Translations under genes and position numbers: made by a program
Shown here: positions 1 through 10,064 of the stretch, piece by piece
How the letters are laid out: each line of letters starts with the position of its first letter
Position numbering within the stretch: position 1 is the stretch's first letter
NCBI GenBank assembly: GCA_947504195.1
Contig: CANNGN010000004.1
Coordinates: 372,001 to 436,000, forward strand
Length of the DNA: 64,000 bases
Direction of reading: 5' to 3'
DNA from: an uncultured Vibrio sp.
GTDB lineage: Bacteria; Pseudomonadota; Gammaproteobacteria; Enterobacterales; Vibrionaceae
Notes under the pieces: model-generated
What the model saw: only the letters and a program-made list of their open reading frames with translations
Told to the model about the DNA's origin: nothing
Database searches by the model: none

Positions 1-1396
1 TGAAGAGCCGGTATTAAAAGGGTTTGCATCATCAAACGCAGCACCTTCACCTGCTGAAAAACCAGCCGCGGCTCCATCAAGCTCAAGTACCGAAGATAAG
101 CCTTCGATATTTAGTATGATATCGGGCGCATTTGCAGCGCTAGGTGCTCTCATTGCTGGTTCGACAGGCAACAAAGAGCCTGCTAAGCAAGAAGAAAACA
201 AATCTCAGGAATCCAAAAATTCCTATCAGAAAAATAACAAGTCACGAGACCGTCGTCGCAATAAACCTCAAAAAGACAATCGCAGTGCTAGCTCTGTGAA
301 TGACTCGTCGACACCAAAGAATGACTCTGAAGAAAATCAACGTCAAGATAATGGTAATACTCGCAGACGTACTCGCAAACCACGCCAAGAACGTAATACC
401 AAGACAAGCGTAGATAAGAATCAGAAAGTTGCTCAAGAGGGACAAAAAGTCGCTCAAGAAGCTCAGCAAGAAACGACGTCTAAGCCGAAGCAACAGAATC
501 GTGACAAGACCAATACGGTAAAAGAGCGTCGTCAACGCCGTAAATTAACCAAGCAAATTCGAACCAAAGATACTTCTGAAGTAGATGAAAGCTTAGCTCC
601 AATCACCGCACCAGGAAGCATCGCAGCTGAAGCTGTATCACAAATTGTAGCTCAAGAAATGAGTGAAAATAGTGATGCAATTGAACAAACTGCAGATAAT
701 GGAAATACAGACGGTAACGCAAATAAGCAGCGTCGTAATCGTCGTTCTCCTCGCCACCTTCGTGCCAATGGTCAACGTCGTCGTCGTGGACGCGAGCGTG
801 CTCCAAACCCATTTAGACTTCGAAAAGGCGGTGTTGCCTCGCCAGAAATGGCAATGGGTAAAGTGATGCCAAGTTATGGATTAACGGTTAAGACTTCTAA
901 ACCAAAAGTTGAAGACTCAACAGCTGTTGCTCTGTCTGAGACGCCAGTATTAGATATCGCTTCTAATATTGGTGGCGTTGCATGCCCTGAAATGGCAATG
1001 GGTAAAGTGATTATCTCATCAAGGAAAGAAGCAGTAGCTCCAATTGTTGAAGAAACGGTCGTTGTCGAAGCTAAAACTGAACCAACGGTCGAAACTAAAG
1101 CCGAACCAGCGATCGAAACTGTTGTCACTAACGTTGATTCTGAAATTACGTCAGAACATGCTGAACCAGTACAAGTAACGCCTGCGGATGAAACTTTATT
1201 ATCTGGGCTAACAAATACTGTGAAAGGCAAAGCAAGTGCAGCAATGACAAAAGCTCCGGCTTCTTCAACTGAATTAGCAGAAATAACCATTGTGGCCGCT
1301 CCAATTAAGGAAGAACGCTACACACCACTTGGAGCTGGTAGCCAGACGGCCACCAACAAAGCAAGTGCAGGAATGACTAAACCTCAAGCGTTCTAA
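1..1396 (+). CDS. rne: Ribonuclease E, C-terminal part (5' end outside window)
   Basis: The open frame runs in from the left edge (codons from position 2), so the catalytic N-terminal half is missing. RNase E is the endonuclease scaffold of the RNA degradosome. What is visible is the disordered C-terminal scaffold. A short amphipathic stretch near positions 110-165 (FSMISGAFAALGAL) fits the membrane-targeting helix. Arg/Lys-rich RNA-binding tracts follow, including RRNRRSPRHLRANGQRRRRG near 740-795, which matches the AR2 segment of E. coli RNase E. After it come two copies of GGVA(S/C)PEMAMGKV, like the E. coli enolase-binding motif, then an acidic linker and two copies of KASA(A/G)MTK, the second at the extreme C-terminus, where PNPase binds in vibrios. 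A strong terminator follows the stop. Identification is secure; partner assignments are by similarity. Confidence 0.95.
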   Translation, partial: EEPVLKGFASSNAAPSPAEKPAAAPSSSSTEDKPSIFSMISGAFAALGALIAGSTGNKEPAKQEENKSQESKNSYQKNNKSRDRRRNKPQKDNRSASSVNDSSTPKNDSEENQRQDNGNTRRRTRKPRQERNTKTSVDKNQKVAQEGQKVAQEAQQETTSKPKQQNRDKTNTVKERRQRRKLTKQIRTKDTSEVDESLAPITAPGSIAAEAVSQIVAQEMSENSDAIEQTADNGNTDGNANKQRRNRRSPRHLRANGQRRRRGRERAPNPFRLRKGGVASPEMAMGKVMPSYGLTVKTSKPKVEDSTAVALSETPVLDIASNIGGVACPEMAMGKVIISSRKEAVAPIVEETVVVEAKTEPTVETKAEPAIETVVTNVDSEITSEHAEPVQVTPADETLLSGLTNTVKGKASAAMTKAPASSTELAEITIVAAPIKEERYTPLGAGSQTATNKASAGMTKPQAF

Positions 1397-1420
1397 GCTA
1401 AAGGGGTTTAAGTTATATTA

Positions 1421-1452
1421 ATAAGAGCAACCTTAGGGTTGCTCTTATTTTG
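1421..1452 (+). terminator. Terminator after rne
   Basis: A perfect 12-bp inverted repeat (ATAAGAGCAACC / GGTTGCTCTTAT) with a TTAG loop is followed by T-rich sequence 25 nt after the rne stop. This is a typical intrinsic terminator. Confidence 0.85.
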
Positions 1453-1625
1453 TACTAAAATAATATAAGAACTGAGTGATTATTGAACTACATCACACTT
1501 TTCTGTAGCATTTCTATCTTACGCCCACTTACCTAATTACACATTCACCTATTCTTTATTTTACAAAGGTGTCTCAAATTAAGTTTGCGTCGGCAATTAC
1601 ACTCACTTAACTATTTGAAATAATC

Positions 1626-3185
1626 ATGGCAGATAACTCTATAACTTCACAACAATCAATTAAAAACGATGTCCTCTCGGGCCTCACGGTAGCACTTGCG
1701 CTAGTGCCTGAAGCAGTTGCATTTGCATTCGTTGCTGGTGTTGACCCGATGGTAGGGTTATATGCCGCATTTATCGTTGGGCTAATTACCTCCGTTTTCG
1801 GCGGTCGCCCAGGCATGATATCTGGCGCGACAGGTGCCATGGCTGTTGTCATGGTTGCTCTTGTTGCCGAACATGGCGTTCAATACCTATTTGCCGCTAT
1901 TTTATTCGCTGGATTACTCCAAATTTCAGCGGGTATTTTTCGCCTAGGTAAGTTTATTCGCATGGTACCTCATCCTGTAATGATTGGATTTGTAAATGGA
2001 TTAGCCATTGTTATTTTCCTTGCGCAACTTGGTCAGTTCAAAGTCCCTGACGCATCGGGTACATCGTTTGAATGGCTTGCGACTGGCGATATGGTATTAA
2101 TGTTGGGCTTAGTATTGCTCACAATGGCGATCATTCATTTTCTTCCAAGGTTTACTTCTGCTATCCCTTCTTCACTCGCTGCGATAGCGACAGTGACACT
2201 AATAGTTCATTTATTTGGGTTGGAAACTCGTACTGTGGTTGACTTCTTACGTACGATGTCAGGGGATGCATCTGCAACTCTTGCTGGCGATCTTCCAAGC
2301 TTTTCTATTCCAATGGTGCCATTCAATTTAGAAACCTTAATCATCATCCTACCTTATGCTGTTATTTTGGCGGCAATTGGTCTTATCGAATCACTGCTTA
2401 CTTTAACGGTACTTGATGAAATGACCAATACACGAGGGCGTGCTAACAAAGAGTGTGTCGGTCAAGGACTTGCTAACGTGACTTGTTCATTCTTTGGCGC
2501 AATGGGTGGTTGTGCAATGATTGGTCAATCGATGATCAACATTAACTCCGGTGGACGCGGACGACTCTCAGGAATCGTTGCTGCCTTGATGTTACTGTTC
2601 TTTATCCTATTTGCCTCATCTCTTATCGAAATGATTCCATTAGCGGCACTTGTCGGTGTTATGTTTATGGTTGTAATTGGTACGTTTGAATGGGCAACCT
2701 TTAAGCTTGCTCGCCGCGTTCCAAAGAAAGACTTCTTTGTCATCGTTTTAGTTACCGTTGTAACAGTATTTACCGACCTCGCCATTGCCGTTGCGGTAGG
2801 TGTTATTACTTCTGCTCTTATGTTTGCATGGGATCATGCCAAACACATCTATGCGACCAGCAAAAATAATGAAGATGGTTCAAAAGAATATGTCATCCAT
2901 GGTCCAATTTTCTTTGGTTCAACCGCAAACTTTCTTGAATTGTTTAACGCCAAAGATGACCCGAAAGAAGTCATTGTCGATTTTGGGCAATCACGCGTTG
3001 CCGATCACTCTGCAATCGAGGCAATCGAAACCCTAGCAGAGCGTTATTCCGTGTTAGGTAAAACGCTTCATCTACGTCATTTAAGCCCAGATTGCCGCAA
3101 GCTACTCAATAAAGCGGGCAGCCTTGTGGAAATCAATGTTAAAGAAGATCCATCTTATAAAGTGGCAACAGATGTTCTTGCCTAA
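1626..3185 (+). CDS. SulP family anion transporter with STAS domain
   Basis: A 519-residue inner-membrane transporter. Residues ~15-400 are strongly hydrophobic and carry SulP signatures ([35 protein letters not shown]). The last ~100 residues are soluble and form a STAS domain ([20 protein letters not shown]). The family moves sulfate, bicarbonate or dicarboxylates, usually with Na+ or H+. This short BicA-like form, with the DHS motif in the STAS domain, fits a bicarbonate or related anion carrier, but substrate cannot be read from sequence. No clear Shine-Dalgarno precedes the ATG. It is an isolated gene between the rne terminator and its own terminator. Confidence 0.88.
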   Translation: MADNSITSQQSIKNDVLSGLTVALALVPEAVAFAFVAGVDPMVGLYAAFIVGLITSVFGGRPGMISGATGAMAVVMVALVAEHGVQYLFAAILFAGLLQISAGIFRLGKFIRMVPHPVMIGFVNGLAIVIFLAQLGQFKVPDASGTSFEWLATGDMVLMLGLVLLTMAIIHFLPRFTSAIPSSLAAIATVTLIVHLFGLETRTVVDFLRTMSGDASATLAGDLPSFSIPMVPFNLETLIIILPYAVILAAIGLIESLLTLTVLDEMTNTRGRANKECVGQGLANVTCSFFGAMGGCAMIGQSMININSGGRGRLSGIVAALMLLFFILFASSLIEMIPLAALVGVMFMVVIGTFEWATFKLARRVPKKDFFVIVLVTVVTVFTDLAIAVAVGVITSALMFAWDHAKHIYATSKNNEDGSKEYVIHGPIFFGSTANFLELFNAKDDPKEVIVDFGQSRVADHSAIEAIETLAERYSVLGKTLHLRHLSPDCRKLLNKAGSLVEINVKEDPSYKVATDVLA

Positions 3186-3223
3186 ATAAGTGATTTTCTT
3201 TGAGCTACATTAGAGCCAATTCT

Positions 3224-3255
3224 AAAAGCCTAGAGTATTATGCTCTGGGCTTTTT
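3224..3255 (+). terminator. Terminator after the SulP gene
   Basis: AAAAGCC plus AGAG pairs with CTCT plus GGCTTTT around a short loop, with a T-tract, 39 nt after the SulP stop codon. Confidence 0.75.
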
Positions 3256-3480
3256 CTTACCTTGATTCTTCCGCCCTAGTACCTTAGAGTCACGCTTTTT
3301 TGTTACGCTCAAAAAGAACCAATATTCAAATACTATCCTCTTTTATATATTGGTACCTGACGCATTACAAACACCACTCAATTCAACTCAACTCAACTCA
3401 AACCATTCGTTAAAACCAACCATGACATCACAACCTTTTGGCTCATGTTTCCTATTAGATAACTAAGTAGCAAAGACATA

Positions 3481-3510
3481 AAAAAACCCCAACCAATGGC
3501 TGGGGTTTTT
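3481..3510 (-). terminator. Terminator after adhE (probably bidirectional)
   Basis: A 10-bp stem AAAAACCCCA / TGGGGTTTTT with further CC/GG pairing inside the loop. A-tract and T-tract lie on the two sides, so it can act from either strand. It lies ~30 nt beyond the adhE stop. Confidence 0.85.
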
Positions 3511-3541
3511 AACTAAGAATTACTTATAAAGCTATTAATTA

Positions 3542-6235
3542 TTAAGCGTTCGCTTTATCTTTTTTAGTAGCTGGTTTTGCCACTTGGTCTGCTTTTTTCT
3601 TAATAACAGTTGTACCTTCGTAAGTTTCACCTTCAACGTATGGTGCGCCATGGTAAGAATCAATCAGAACTTCTCTAAGTTCAGAGATTAATGGGTAACG
3701 TGGGTTAGCACCAGTACATTGGTCATCAAATGCATCAACAGAGATTGCGTCAACTTGAGCCATAAAGTCAGCTTCAGATACGCCAGCTTCTTTGATAGAC
3801 ATTGGAATATCTAGGTCTTTCTTCAACTCATCCAACCATGCAAGTAAACGTTCAATTTTCTGTGCAGTATTGTCACCAGCTTGTGACAAACCTAAATGGT
3901 CAGCTACTTCAGCATAACGACGACGCGCTTGTGGGCGATCGTACTGAGAAAATGCAGTTTGCTTAGTTGGATTGTCATTCGCGTTATAACGAACAGTGTT
4001 AGAGATAAGTAATGCGTTAGCAAGACCGTGTGGTAAGTGGAATGCGTTACCAATTTTATGTGCCATTGAGTGACACACTCCTAGGAATGCGTTCGCAAAT
4101 GCAATACCGGCGATCGTTGCAGCATTGTGTACTTTCTCACGTGCGATTGGGTCATTTGCACCATTCGCATAGCTTGAAGGTAAGTATTCTTTAAGCATCT
4201 TAAGTGCTTGCAGAGCTTGACCATCAGAGTATTCGTTCGCAAGAACTGAAACGTAAGCTTCTAGAGCGTGAGTTACGGCATCATAACCACCAAACGCGGT
4301 TAGAGACTTAGGCATATTCATTACTAAGTTCGCGTCAACGATAGCCATCTGTGGAGTTAGTTCGTAGTCCGCAAGTGGGTACTTAGCACCTGTTTTATCG
4401 TCAGTAACAACAGCGAAAGGCGTTACTTCTGAACCAGTACCAGATGTTGTAGTGATACATACAAGTTCTGCTTTCTCACCCATTTTAGGGAATTTGAAGA
4501 TACGTTTACGGATATCCATAAAGCGCATTGCTAATTCTTCAAATGCTGTTTCTGGGTGCTCGTACATTACCCACATGATCTTAGCAGCATCCATTGGTGA
4601 ACCACCACCTAGAGCAAGAATTACGTCAGGTTGGAAGCTCTGCATTTGAGCAGCACCTTTCTCAACAACTGACAACGTTGGATCCGCTTCTACGTCGAAG
4701 AATGTTTGAACTTCGATACCTTGTGCTTTTAGTAAATCAACGATTTCATCTGCGTAACCATTATTAAATAGGAAACGGTCAGTAACTAGGAATGCACGTT
4801 TCTTACCTTCTAGGTCGCTAAGTGCGATTGGAAGGCTACCACGGCGGAAGTAAATTGATTTAGGGAGTTTGTGCCACAACATATTTTCAGCTCGCTTCGC
4901 TACAGTTTTCTTGTTGATTAGGTGTTTAGGACCTACGTTCTCTGAGATAGAGTTACCACCCCATGAACCACAACCAAGAGTAAGTGAAGGTGCAACGTTA
5001 AAGTTATAAAGGTCACCGATACCACCGTGAGTGGTTGGGATGTTTACAAGAATACGAGCTGTTTTTAGTTTATCGCCGAAGTACTTGATACGGTCAGCAT
5101 TAACATCTTGGTTAGTATAAAGGCCAGATGTATGTCCAATACCACCGATTTCGACCATTGTTACCGCTTGAGCCACAGCGTCTTCAAAACTGTCAGCACG
5201 GAACATACCAAGACATGGTGATAGTTTCTCATGAGCAAATTCGTCATCATAAGAAACTTTACCAAGGCCTTCACCAACAAGAATCTTAGTATCTTCAGGA
5301 ACGGTAACACCCGCCATTTCAGCGATAGCGCAAGCTGGCTGACCAACGATCTTCGCATTTAGTGCACCGTCGATAAGAATCGTTTTACGAACTTTGTTAG
5401 CTTCAGCTTTGCTTAATACATACGCTTTATGAGAAGCAAAACGCTCTTTAACTTCGTCATACACTTCATCCATTACGATGACAGCCTGCTCAGAAGCACA
5501 AACTACGCCGTTATCGAATGTTTTAGACATAAGAACAGAAGCAACTGCACGTTTAACGTCAGCAGTGTCATCGATAACAACAGGAACGTTACCCGCACCA
5601 ACACCGATAGCTGGCTTACCAGAAGAGTATGCGGCTTTAACCATGCCTGGGCCACCAGTTGCAAGGATAAGTGCGATACCATCGTGCTTCATAAGAGCAT
5701 TTGAAAGCTCAACTGAAGGCTGATCAATCCAGCCGATAATATCTTTAGGTGCACCTGCCGCAACTGCTGCATCTAAAACAAGTTTAGCAGCGTCATTGGT
5801 TGAGTTTTTCGCACGTGGGTGTGGAGAAAAGATAATACCGTTACGAGTTTTAAGAGAAATAAGAGACTTAAAGATCGCAGTTGAAGTTGGGTTAGTCGTT
5901 GGAACGATACCACAGATGATACCAACAGGCTCAGCAATGGTCATTGTGCCCATGCTTTCATCTTCTTCTAAAACACCACAAGTCTTTTCATCTTTGTATT
6001 TGTTGTAGATAAATTCTGAAGCAAAGTGGTTTTTGATTACTTTATCTTCAATGATACCCATGCCAGATTCCGCTACCGCTTGTTGTGCTAGAGGAATACG
6101 AGCTTGGTTAGCAGCTAAAGAAGCTGCACGAAAGATTTTATCAACTTGTTCTTGTGAAAAAGTTGAAAACTCTTTTTGTGCCGCTTGTACGCGAGCTACG
6201 AGTGCATCAAGTTCAGCCAAATTTGTTACAGGCAT
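3542..6235 (-). CDS. adhE: Bifunctional acetaldehyde/alcohol dehydrogenase
   Basis: 897 residues, close to E. coli AdhE (891) and collinear with it. It reduces acetyl-CoA to acetaldehyde and then ethanol with NADH during fermentation, and the family forms spirosomes. The N-terminal aldehyde dehydrogenase half carries the catalytic cysteine in [11 protein letters not shown] (about residue 246). The C-terminal iron-dependent alcohol dehydrogenase half carries metal-ligand motifs [15 protein letters not shown] and [16 protein letters not shown]. The tail is Lys/Ala-rich. The ATG is preceded by TAGGAGAT at a good distance (6241-6248). Transcription comes from the AT-rich region shared with the divergent K+ channel gene, which contains an FNR/CRP-like dyad; E. 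coli adhE is likewise induced anaerobically. Confidence 0.97.
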   Translation of the reverse strand: MPVTNLAELDALVARVQAAQKEFSTFSQEQVDKIFRAASLAANQARIPLAQQAVAESGMGIIEDKVIKNHFASEFIYNKYKDEKTCGVLEEDESMGTMTIAEPVGIICGIVPTTNPTSTAIFKSLISLKTRNGIIFSPHPRAKNSTNDAAKLVLDAAVAAGAPKDIIGWIDQPSVELSNALMKHDGIALILATGGPGMVKAAYSSGKPAIGVGAGNVPVVIDDTADVKRAVASVLMSKTFDNGVVCASEQAVIVMDEVYDEVKERFASHKAYVLSKAEANKVRKTILIDGALNAKIVGQPACAIAEMAGVTVPEDTKILVGEGLGKVSYDDEFAHEKLSPCLGMFRADSFEDAVAQAVTMVEIGGIGHTSGLYTNQDVNADRIKYFGDKLKTARILVNIPTTHGGIGDLYNFNVAPSLTLGCGSWGGNSISENVGPKHLINKKTVAKRAENMLWHKLPKSIYFRRGSLPIALSDLEGKKRAFLVTDRFLFNNGYADEIVDLLKAQGIEVQTFFDVEADPTLSVVEKGAAQMQSFQPDVILALGGGSPMDAAKIMWVMYEHPETAFEELAMRFMDIRKRIFKFPKMGEKAELVCITTTSGTGSEVTPFAVVTDDKTGAKYPLADYELTPQMAIVDANLVMNMPKSLTAFGGYDAVTHALEAYVSVLANEYSDGQALQALKMLKEYLPSSYANGANDPIAREKVHNAATIAGIAFANAFLGVCHSMAHKIGNAFHLPHGLANALLISNTVRYNANDNPTKQTAFSQYDRPQARRRYAEVADHLGLSQAGDNTAQKIERLLAWLDELKKDLDIPMSIKEAGVSEADFMAQVDAISVDAFDDQCTGANPRYPLISELREVLIDSYHGAPYVEGETYEGTTVIKKKADQVAKPATKKDKANA

Positions 6236-6901
6236 ATTGAATCTCCTAAATTAAAAAACATTAAAAACTTTTTATTAAGTAGTCAGTTTTCGGTCTTGGG
6301 AGAAAACGTAGAGTTAAGCCCAAATTTAAAAAATCTAACTTAGTAAATAGCTTTCACGGATGAGTATAGTCGTTCGATTTATGAAAACATTGATTCAGAT
6401 CACTTCTGCAAAACTAATTAATCACAGCGAAAATTGATCTAAAAACAGGATTAATAATTATAATATTTTCAATAACTTGGAAATAATCATACAAAATTAT
6501 AAATAAAATTAATTTTGACCTGTAAAATAAATAACGTAAAAGCACTCAATATACGCAGCAACCTACTGTTATTTATATAGAATAGAGTAAAAATAAAACC
6601 CAGACACAAGAAAAATCAGGCTGTCCATCCTATAATCAGCAGATCAACAGCCTAAAAAAAGAATCAAAAAGTGACCAGTTAATTTATCTCAAAAAAAAAG
6701 TGTATATTAGAGCTTTCAGTTATACAACTAGCGCCCATGCAGCATAAGTCAGACAGTGGTGCTCATATTTCCTATTTATACAGTATAAAAATTAGGATTT
6801 GATAATTTATAAACAGAATAATTAAATTGTTTTGATGATAAACTGAAGGCGAGAAAGGAAGTTATGTCGCTCATAGAGAGCGAGAAAAGTAGAGGCGTGC
6901 T
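6236..6901. other. Divergent AT-rich regulatory region adhE / K+ channel
   Basis: 666 bp of very AT-rich DNA between divergent genes, long enough for a long adhE leader as in E. coli. It contains an FNR/CRP-like dyad at 6390-6403, a second half-site TTGATC near 6434, and a small hairpin and short leader ORF just ahead of the channel start (6864-6883). No longer gene is visible. Confidence 0.6.
6390..6403. promoter_or_regulatory. FNR/CRP-like binding site upstream of adhE
   Basis: TTGATTCAGATCAC matches the FNR consensus TTGAT-N4-ATCAA at 9 of 10 positions and lies ~155 bp upstream of the adhE ATG. It partly fits the CRP pattern as well, so which protein binds is inferred. Anaerobic control of adhE makes FNR plausible. 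Confidence 0.45.
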
Positions 6902-7762
6902 TTGGACAATTCAAATAAGAAACATAATTTACGTGAACAACTCTATATCATCATTTTTGGCACTCATACTCGTGCTGGTAAGATGTTCGATCTATGTTTA
7001 ATCGCTACAATTATCGCATCTCTCATTGTCCTAGTGTTGGAATCGATACCTGATATTAACCAAGATTGGCATGACACACTTCGCTACTTTGAATACCTTT
7101 TTACTGGATTGTTTACAATAGAATATATTGCTCGTCTCTACTGTTCTCCGAGGCCGGCATCCTATGCGAAAAGCTTTTATGGGATTATCGATTTCATTGC
7201 AATCTTGCCAACTTATCTCTCTCTCATCTTTCCGTCGGCCTATTTTATTAGCGTGATTCGCTTACTCCGAGTTCTTAGAATTTTTCGCATATTAAAACTG
7301 GTTCGCTATTTACAAGACTCCAATATCCTTCTCCGCTCACTATTGGCGTCACGACGAAAAATTTTTGTATTTTTTACCGCCGTGCTCGTTTTAGTCACTA
7401 TTTTTGGTGCGCTTATTTATGTGGTCGAAGGGCCTGAGCATGGTTTTACCAGTATTCCGAAAAGTATTTATTGGGCTATTGTTACCATCACCACTGTTGG
7501 GTATGGCGACTTGGTTCCGCAAACAGCATTAGGACAAATATTAGCTTCCTTAACGATGCTTTTGGGGTATTCAATTATTGCTGTACCGACGGGAATTATA
7601 ACTGCAGAGTTAAGCGGAGAAATGAATGCTCATAAACAGTTAGTCAAATGCCCTAACTGCTCGTTGAGTGGTCATGATACTGATGCTATGCACTGCAAAC
7701 ATTGTGGAAGTGAATTAGCCGATCCCGATAAACGAGTGGTCCCGGTAATGAGAGATCACTGA
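6902..7762 (+). CDS. Voltage-gated potassium channel with C-terminal zinc ribbon
   Basis: A 286-residue six-TM channel. Approximate segments: S1 29-48, S2 61-80, S3 93-110, S4 120-136 with regularly spaced arginines (RLLRVLRIFRILKLVRYL), S5 153-175, pore loop with selectivity filter TTVGYGD at 197-203, S6 208-232. After S6 comes a short tail with two CxxC pairs (C250/C253 and C265/C268), a zinc-ribbon-like module. A TTG start is chosen because an in-frame stop lies at 6890-6892, AGAGG at 6891-6895 is spaced 6 nt from it, and no ATG is available. A small overlapping ORF with a better ribosome site begins at 6864. The physiological role (osmotic or membrane potential) is not known. Confidence 0.88.
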   Translation: MDNSNKKHNLREQLYIIIFGTHTRAGKMFDLCLIATIIASLIVLVLESIPDINQDWHDTLRYFEYLFTGLFTIEYIARLYCSPRPASYAKSFYGIIDFIAILPTYLSLIFPSAYFISVIRLLRVLRIFRILKLVRYLQDSNILLRSLLASRRKIFVFFTAVLVLVTIFGALIYVVEGPEHGFTSIPKSIYWAIVTITTVGYGDLVPQTALGQILASLTMLLGYSIIAVPTGIITAELSGEMNAHKQLVKCPNCSLSGHDTDAMHCKHCGSELADPDKRVVPVMRDH

Positions 7763-7799
7763 TATCAAATTGGCATCGGAGAATTCGCTTTAGTTCTCA

Positions 7800-7833
7800 G
7801 CCAACTAAAAGGTATCGCAAACCTTTAGTTGGC
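7800..7833. repeat. Inverted repeat between convergent channel and metallopeptidase genes
   Basis: GCCAACTAAAAGGT pairs with ACCTTTAGTTGGC (one bulged A) around a 7-nt loop and includes the stop codon of the minus-strand metallopeptidase gene. There is no T-tract on either strand, so it may be a terminator of non-canonical form or a 3' end stabiliser. Confidence 0.45.
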
Positions 7834-8689
7834 CACTTTCAAAACCTTTTTTAAACCAAGCCATTCGCTGTGCAGAGGTTCCGTGAGTAAAGGCATCAGG
7901 AACAACATAGCCTTGTATTTTTTTCTGCAGCGTATCATCGCCAATAGCACTGGCCGCATTTAGTGCTTCGTCAATATCACCCTCTTCCAATGAGTTAAAA
8001 TCGTTTTTGCTGTAATAAGCCCAAAGCCCTGCATAGCAATCGGCCTGTAATTCGACTTTGACTTGAAGTGCATTATCTTGAGTTTCTGAAAGGCTTTGCT
8101 TAGCATTTTGTACGTCTGATAGTGTACCGACCAAGTTTTGGACATGATGACCGATTTCATGTGCAATTACGTAGGCCTGAGCAAAATCTCCAGGAGCATC
8201 ATGGCGGTTTGCTAACTCATCAAAAAATGACAAATCCAAATAGACTTTTTGATCTGCCGGACAATAAAACGGACCGGTTTGCGAAGACGCATAGCCACAA
8301 CCACTATTTACCGCATTGCGGAACAATACTAACTTTGGCTCGGTGTAAACTGCTTCATGTTGAGCAAATATCTTCGTCCAGATATCTTCTGTTTGAGCCA
8401 ATACTGCACTAACGAACTGGGCATTGGTATCATCTTGCTGTGAATGACTCACACTCGCTTGAGTATTGGTTGAAGTTGTAACTCCCAATAGAGACATTGG
8501 ATTAAACCCGAGAAAATAGGCAATGCCGCCAATCACTAAAATAATACGACCAATTTTAGTGCCAATGAGTATTCGAATAACCGGAAGTAGCATTCCCATA
8601 CTTCCACGACGGGCTCCACTGATACCAACAGCAGAACTGTTTCGTCTATCCTCGATATTCGAACTTCTTCTATTCCCTTTCCATCTCAT
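7805..8689 (-). CDS. ypfJ: Putative neutral zinc metallopeptidase (YpfJ family)
   Basis: 294 residues. A basic N-terminus is followed by one TM segment (~47-64) after a Gly/Arg-rich stretch, then a metalloprotease-like domain with the zinc motif HEIGHH at 177-182, and QADCYAGLWA downstream, the usual site of the third ligand region in this family. The length and the N-terminal anchor match E. coli YpfJ (DUF2064/neutral zinc metallopeptidase type annotation). Substrate is unknown. It is a single gene converging on the K+ channel gene and separated by ~100 bp from asd. Confidence 0.85.
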   Translation of the reverse strand: MRWKGNRRSSNIEDRRNSSAVGISGARRGSMGMLLPVIRILIGTKIGRIILVIGGIAYFLGFNPMSLLGVTTSTNTQASVSHSQQDDTNAQFVSAVLAQTEDIWTKIFAQHEAVYTEPKLVLFRNAVNSGCGYASSQTGPFYCPADQKVYLDLSFFDELANRHDAPGDFAQAYVIAHEIGHHVQNLVGTLSDVQNAKQSLSETQDNALQVKVELQADCYAGLWAYYSKNDFNSLEEGDIDEALNAASAIGDDTLQKKIQGYVVPDAFTHGTSAQRMAWFKKGFESGQLKVCDTF

Positions 8690-8740
8690 ACTATTACCTT
8701 ATCGCGATTCTTATCGTATTGAGTTTTATTATGTCCAATA

Positions 8741-8765
8741 AAAAAGAGCACCCTAGAGTGCTCTT
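8741..8765 (-). terminator. Terminator after asd
   Basis: Read on the minus strand, AAGAGCAC pairs with GTGCTCTT around a 6-nt loop, followed by a T-tract (A5 at 8741-8745 on the plus strand). It lies 25-50 nt beyond the asd stop. Confidence 0.85.
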
Positions 8766-8789
8766 GTCAATCTGATGAACCACTAATAC

Positions 8790-9902
8790 TTACTTAGAAT
8801 CAAGAATAATACGAAGTGTACGACGTAACGGCTCTGCGGCACCCCATAACAGTTGATCACCAACGGTAAAGGCATTTAAGAAATCATCACCCATAGACAT
8901 CTTACGTAGACGACCAACCGGGATAGACAGTGTACCTGTCACTTTCGCAGGACTAAGCTCTTGAGCCGTAATGTCACGATCGTTTGGAATCACCTTAACC
9001 CATTGGTTATGAGAAGCTATCATTTCTTCAATTTCATCCATTGGGATAGATTGCTTTAGCTTAATGGTTAATGCTTGAGAGTGACAACGCATCGCGCCAA
9101 TACGCACACACGTACCATCGATAGCAATCGGTGAAGCTGATGATCCTAGAATCTTATTGGCTTCGACTTCCGCTTTCCACTCTTCTTTACTTTGGCCGTT
9201 TTCACGTTTCACATCGATCCAAGGAATCAATGAACCCGCAAGAGGTGAACCAAATTGTGATGTAGGAAATTCACTTGAACGAATCGTTTCAGCCACTTTA
9301 CGGTCGAGGTCTAATATGGAGCTTGATGGGGTTGCCAATTCACCTTTAACGCTATCGTGAATCACACCCATTTGAGAAATAAGCTCTCGCATATTTTGAG
9401 CACCAGCGCCTGAAGCAGCTTGGTACGTCATAGCACTCATCCACTCAACATGGCCTTTTTCGAATAACCCACCTAATCCCATGAGCATCAAACTAACCGT
9501 ACAGTTGCCACCAACAAATGTATTGGTACCAGACTGAATTCCTTCTTGGATTTGAGTTAGGTTAACAGGATCAAGAGTGATAATAGAGTCGCTCGCCATA
9601 CGCAATGTAGAAGCAGCATCAATCCAATACCCTTTCCAACCAGCCTGACGCAATTGAGGGTAGACTTTTTCAGTGTAGCCACCGCCTTGACACGTGATGA
9701 CCGCATCGAGCTGTTTCAAGCTTTCAATATCAAATGCGTCTTGTAGCATTCCAGCGTCTTTCCCTAGGTTTGGCGCTGGGATACCTATCTGTGATGTGCT
9801 GTAAAACACAGGTTCAATATGGTCAAAATCACGCTCCTCGACCATGCGCTGCATCAATACAGAACCAACCATTCCGCGCCACCCAACTAAACCAACTCTC
9901 AT
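8790..9902 (-). CDS. asd: Aspartate-semialdehyde dehydrogenase
   Basis: 370 residues from the ATG at 9902; a GTG three bases earlier (9905) is also in frame and both lie downstream of GGAGAA. It makes aspartate semialdehyde from aspartyl phosphate for lysine/diaminopimelate, threonine and methionine. It is of the gram-negative Asd type: N-terminal NADP fold [18 protein letters not shown], catalytic cysteine in [10 protein letters not shown], and C-terminal [11 protein letters not shown], all collinear with E. coli Asd (367). No lysine riboswitch is recognisable in the short upstream gap. The gene has its own terminator. Confidence 0.97.
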   Translation of the reverse strand: MRVGLVGWRGMVGSVLMQRMVEERDFDHIEPVFYSTSQIGIPAPNLGKDAGMLQDAFDIESLKQLDAVITCQGGGYTEKVYPQLRQAGWKGYWIDAASTLRMASDSIITLDPVNLTQIQEGIQSGTNTFVGGNCTVSLMLMGLGGLFEKGHVEWMSAMTYQAASGAGAQNMRELISQMGVIHDSVKGELATPSSSILDLDRKVAETIRSSEFPTSQFGSPLAGSLIPWIDVKRENGQSKEEWKAEVEANKILGSSASPIAIDGTCVRIGAMRCHSQALTIKLKQSIPMDEIEEMIASHNQWVKVIPNDRDITAQELSPAKVTGTLSIPVGRLRKMSMGDDFLNAFTVGDQLLWGAAEPLRRTLRIILDSK

Positions 9903-10064
9903 CACTCTCGTTCTCCAATGGTTATTTTAATTCATGAGTACCTTTCCATGAGTTGTTTAAGGTAAATCTCAAGATTAAAATTATAATATCTAGTTTGACT
10001 CTTGTTCAGCACTGACTCTTATCAATACCAAGTCGAATTATTCTACACTAAACTTTGTTGCAAG

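Larger units (their letters stand above)
3186..3541. other. Intergenic region SulP / adhE (convergent)
   Basis: This 356-bp gap holds one terminator for each flanking gene (3224-3255 and 3481-3510). Around 3379-3403 there is a short run of the pentamer CAACT (three perfect units with degenerate flanks). I see no gene in it. Confidence 0.7.

Noticed and set aside
874..1290. 138-codon minus-strand frame inside rne
   Set aside because: Antisense shadow of a low-complexity coding region; no ribosome site and no recognisable protein.
6618..6653. AGGCTGT / ACAGCCT inverted repeat in the adhE upstream region as a terminator or riboswitch
   Set aside because: Only 7 bp with a 22-nt loop; likely chance in AT-rich DNA.
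9906..10064. Lysine riboswitch upstream of asd
   Set aside because: The gap is short and shows no multi-helix structure or terminator expected of an L box.
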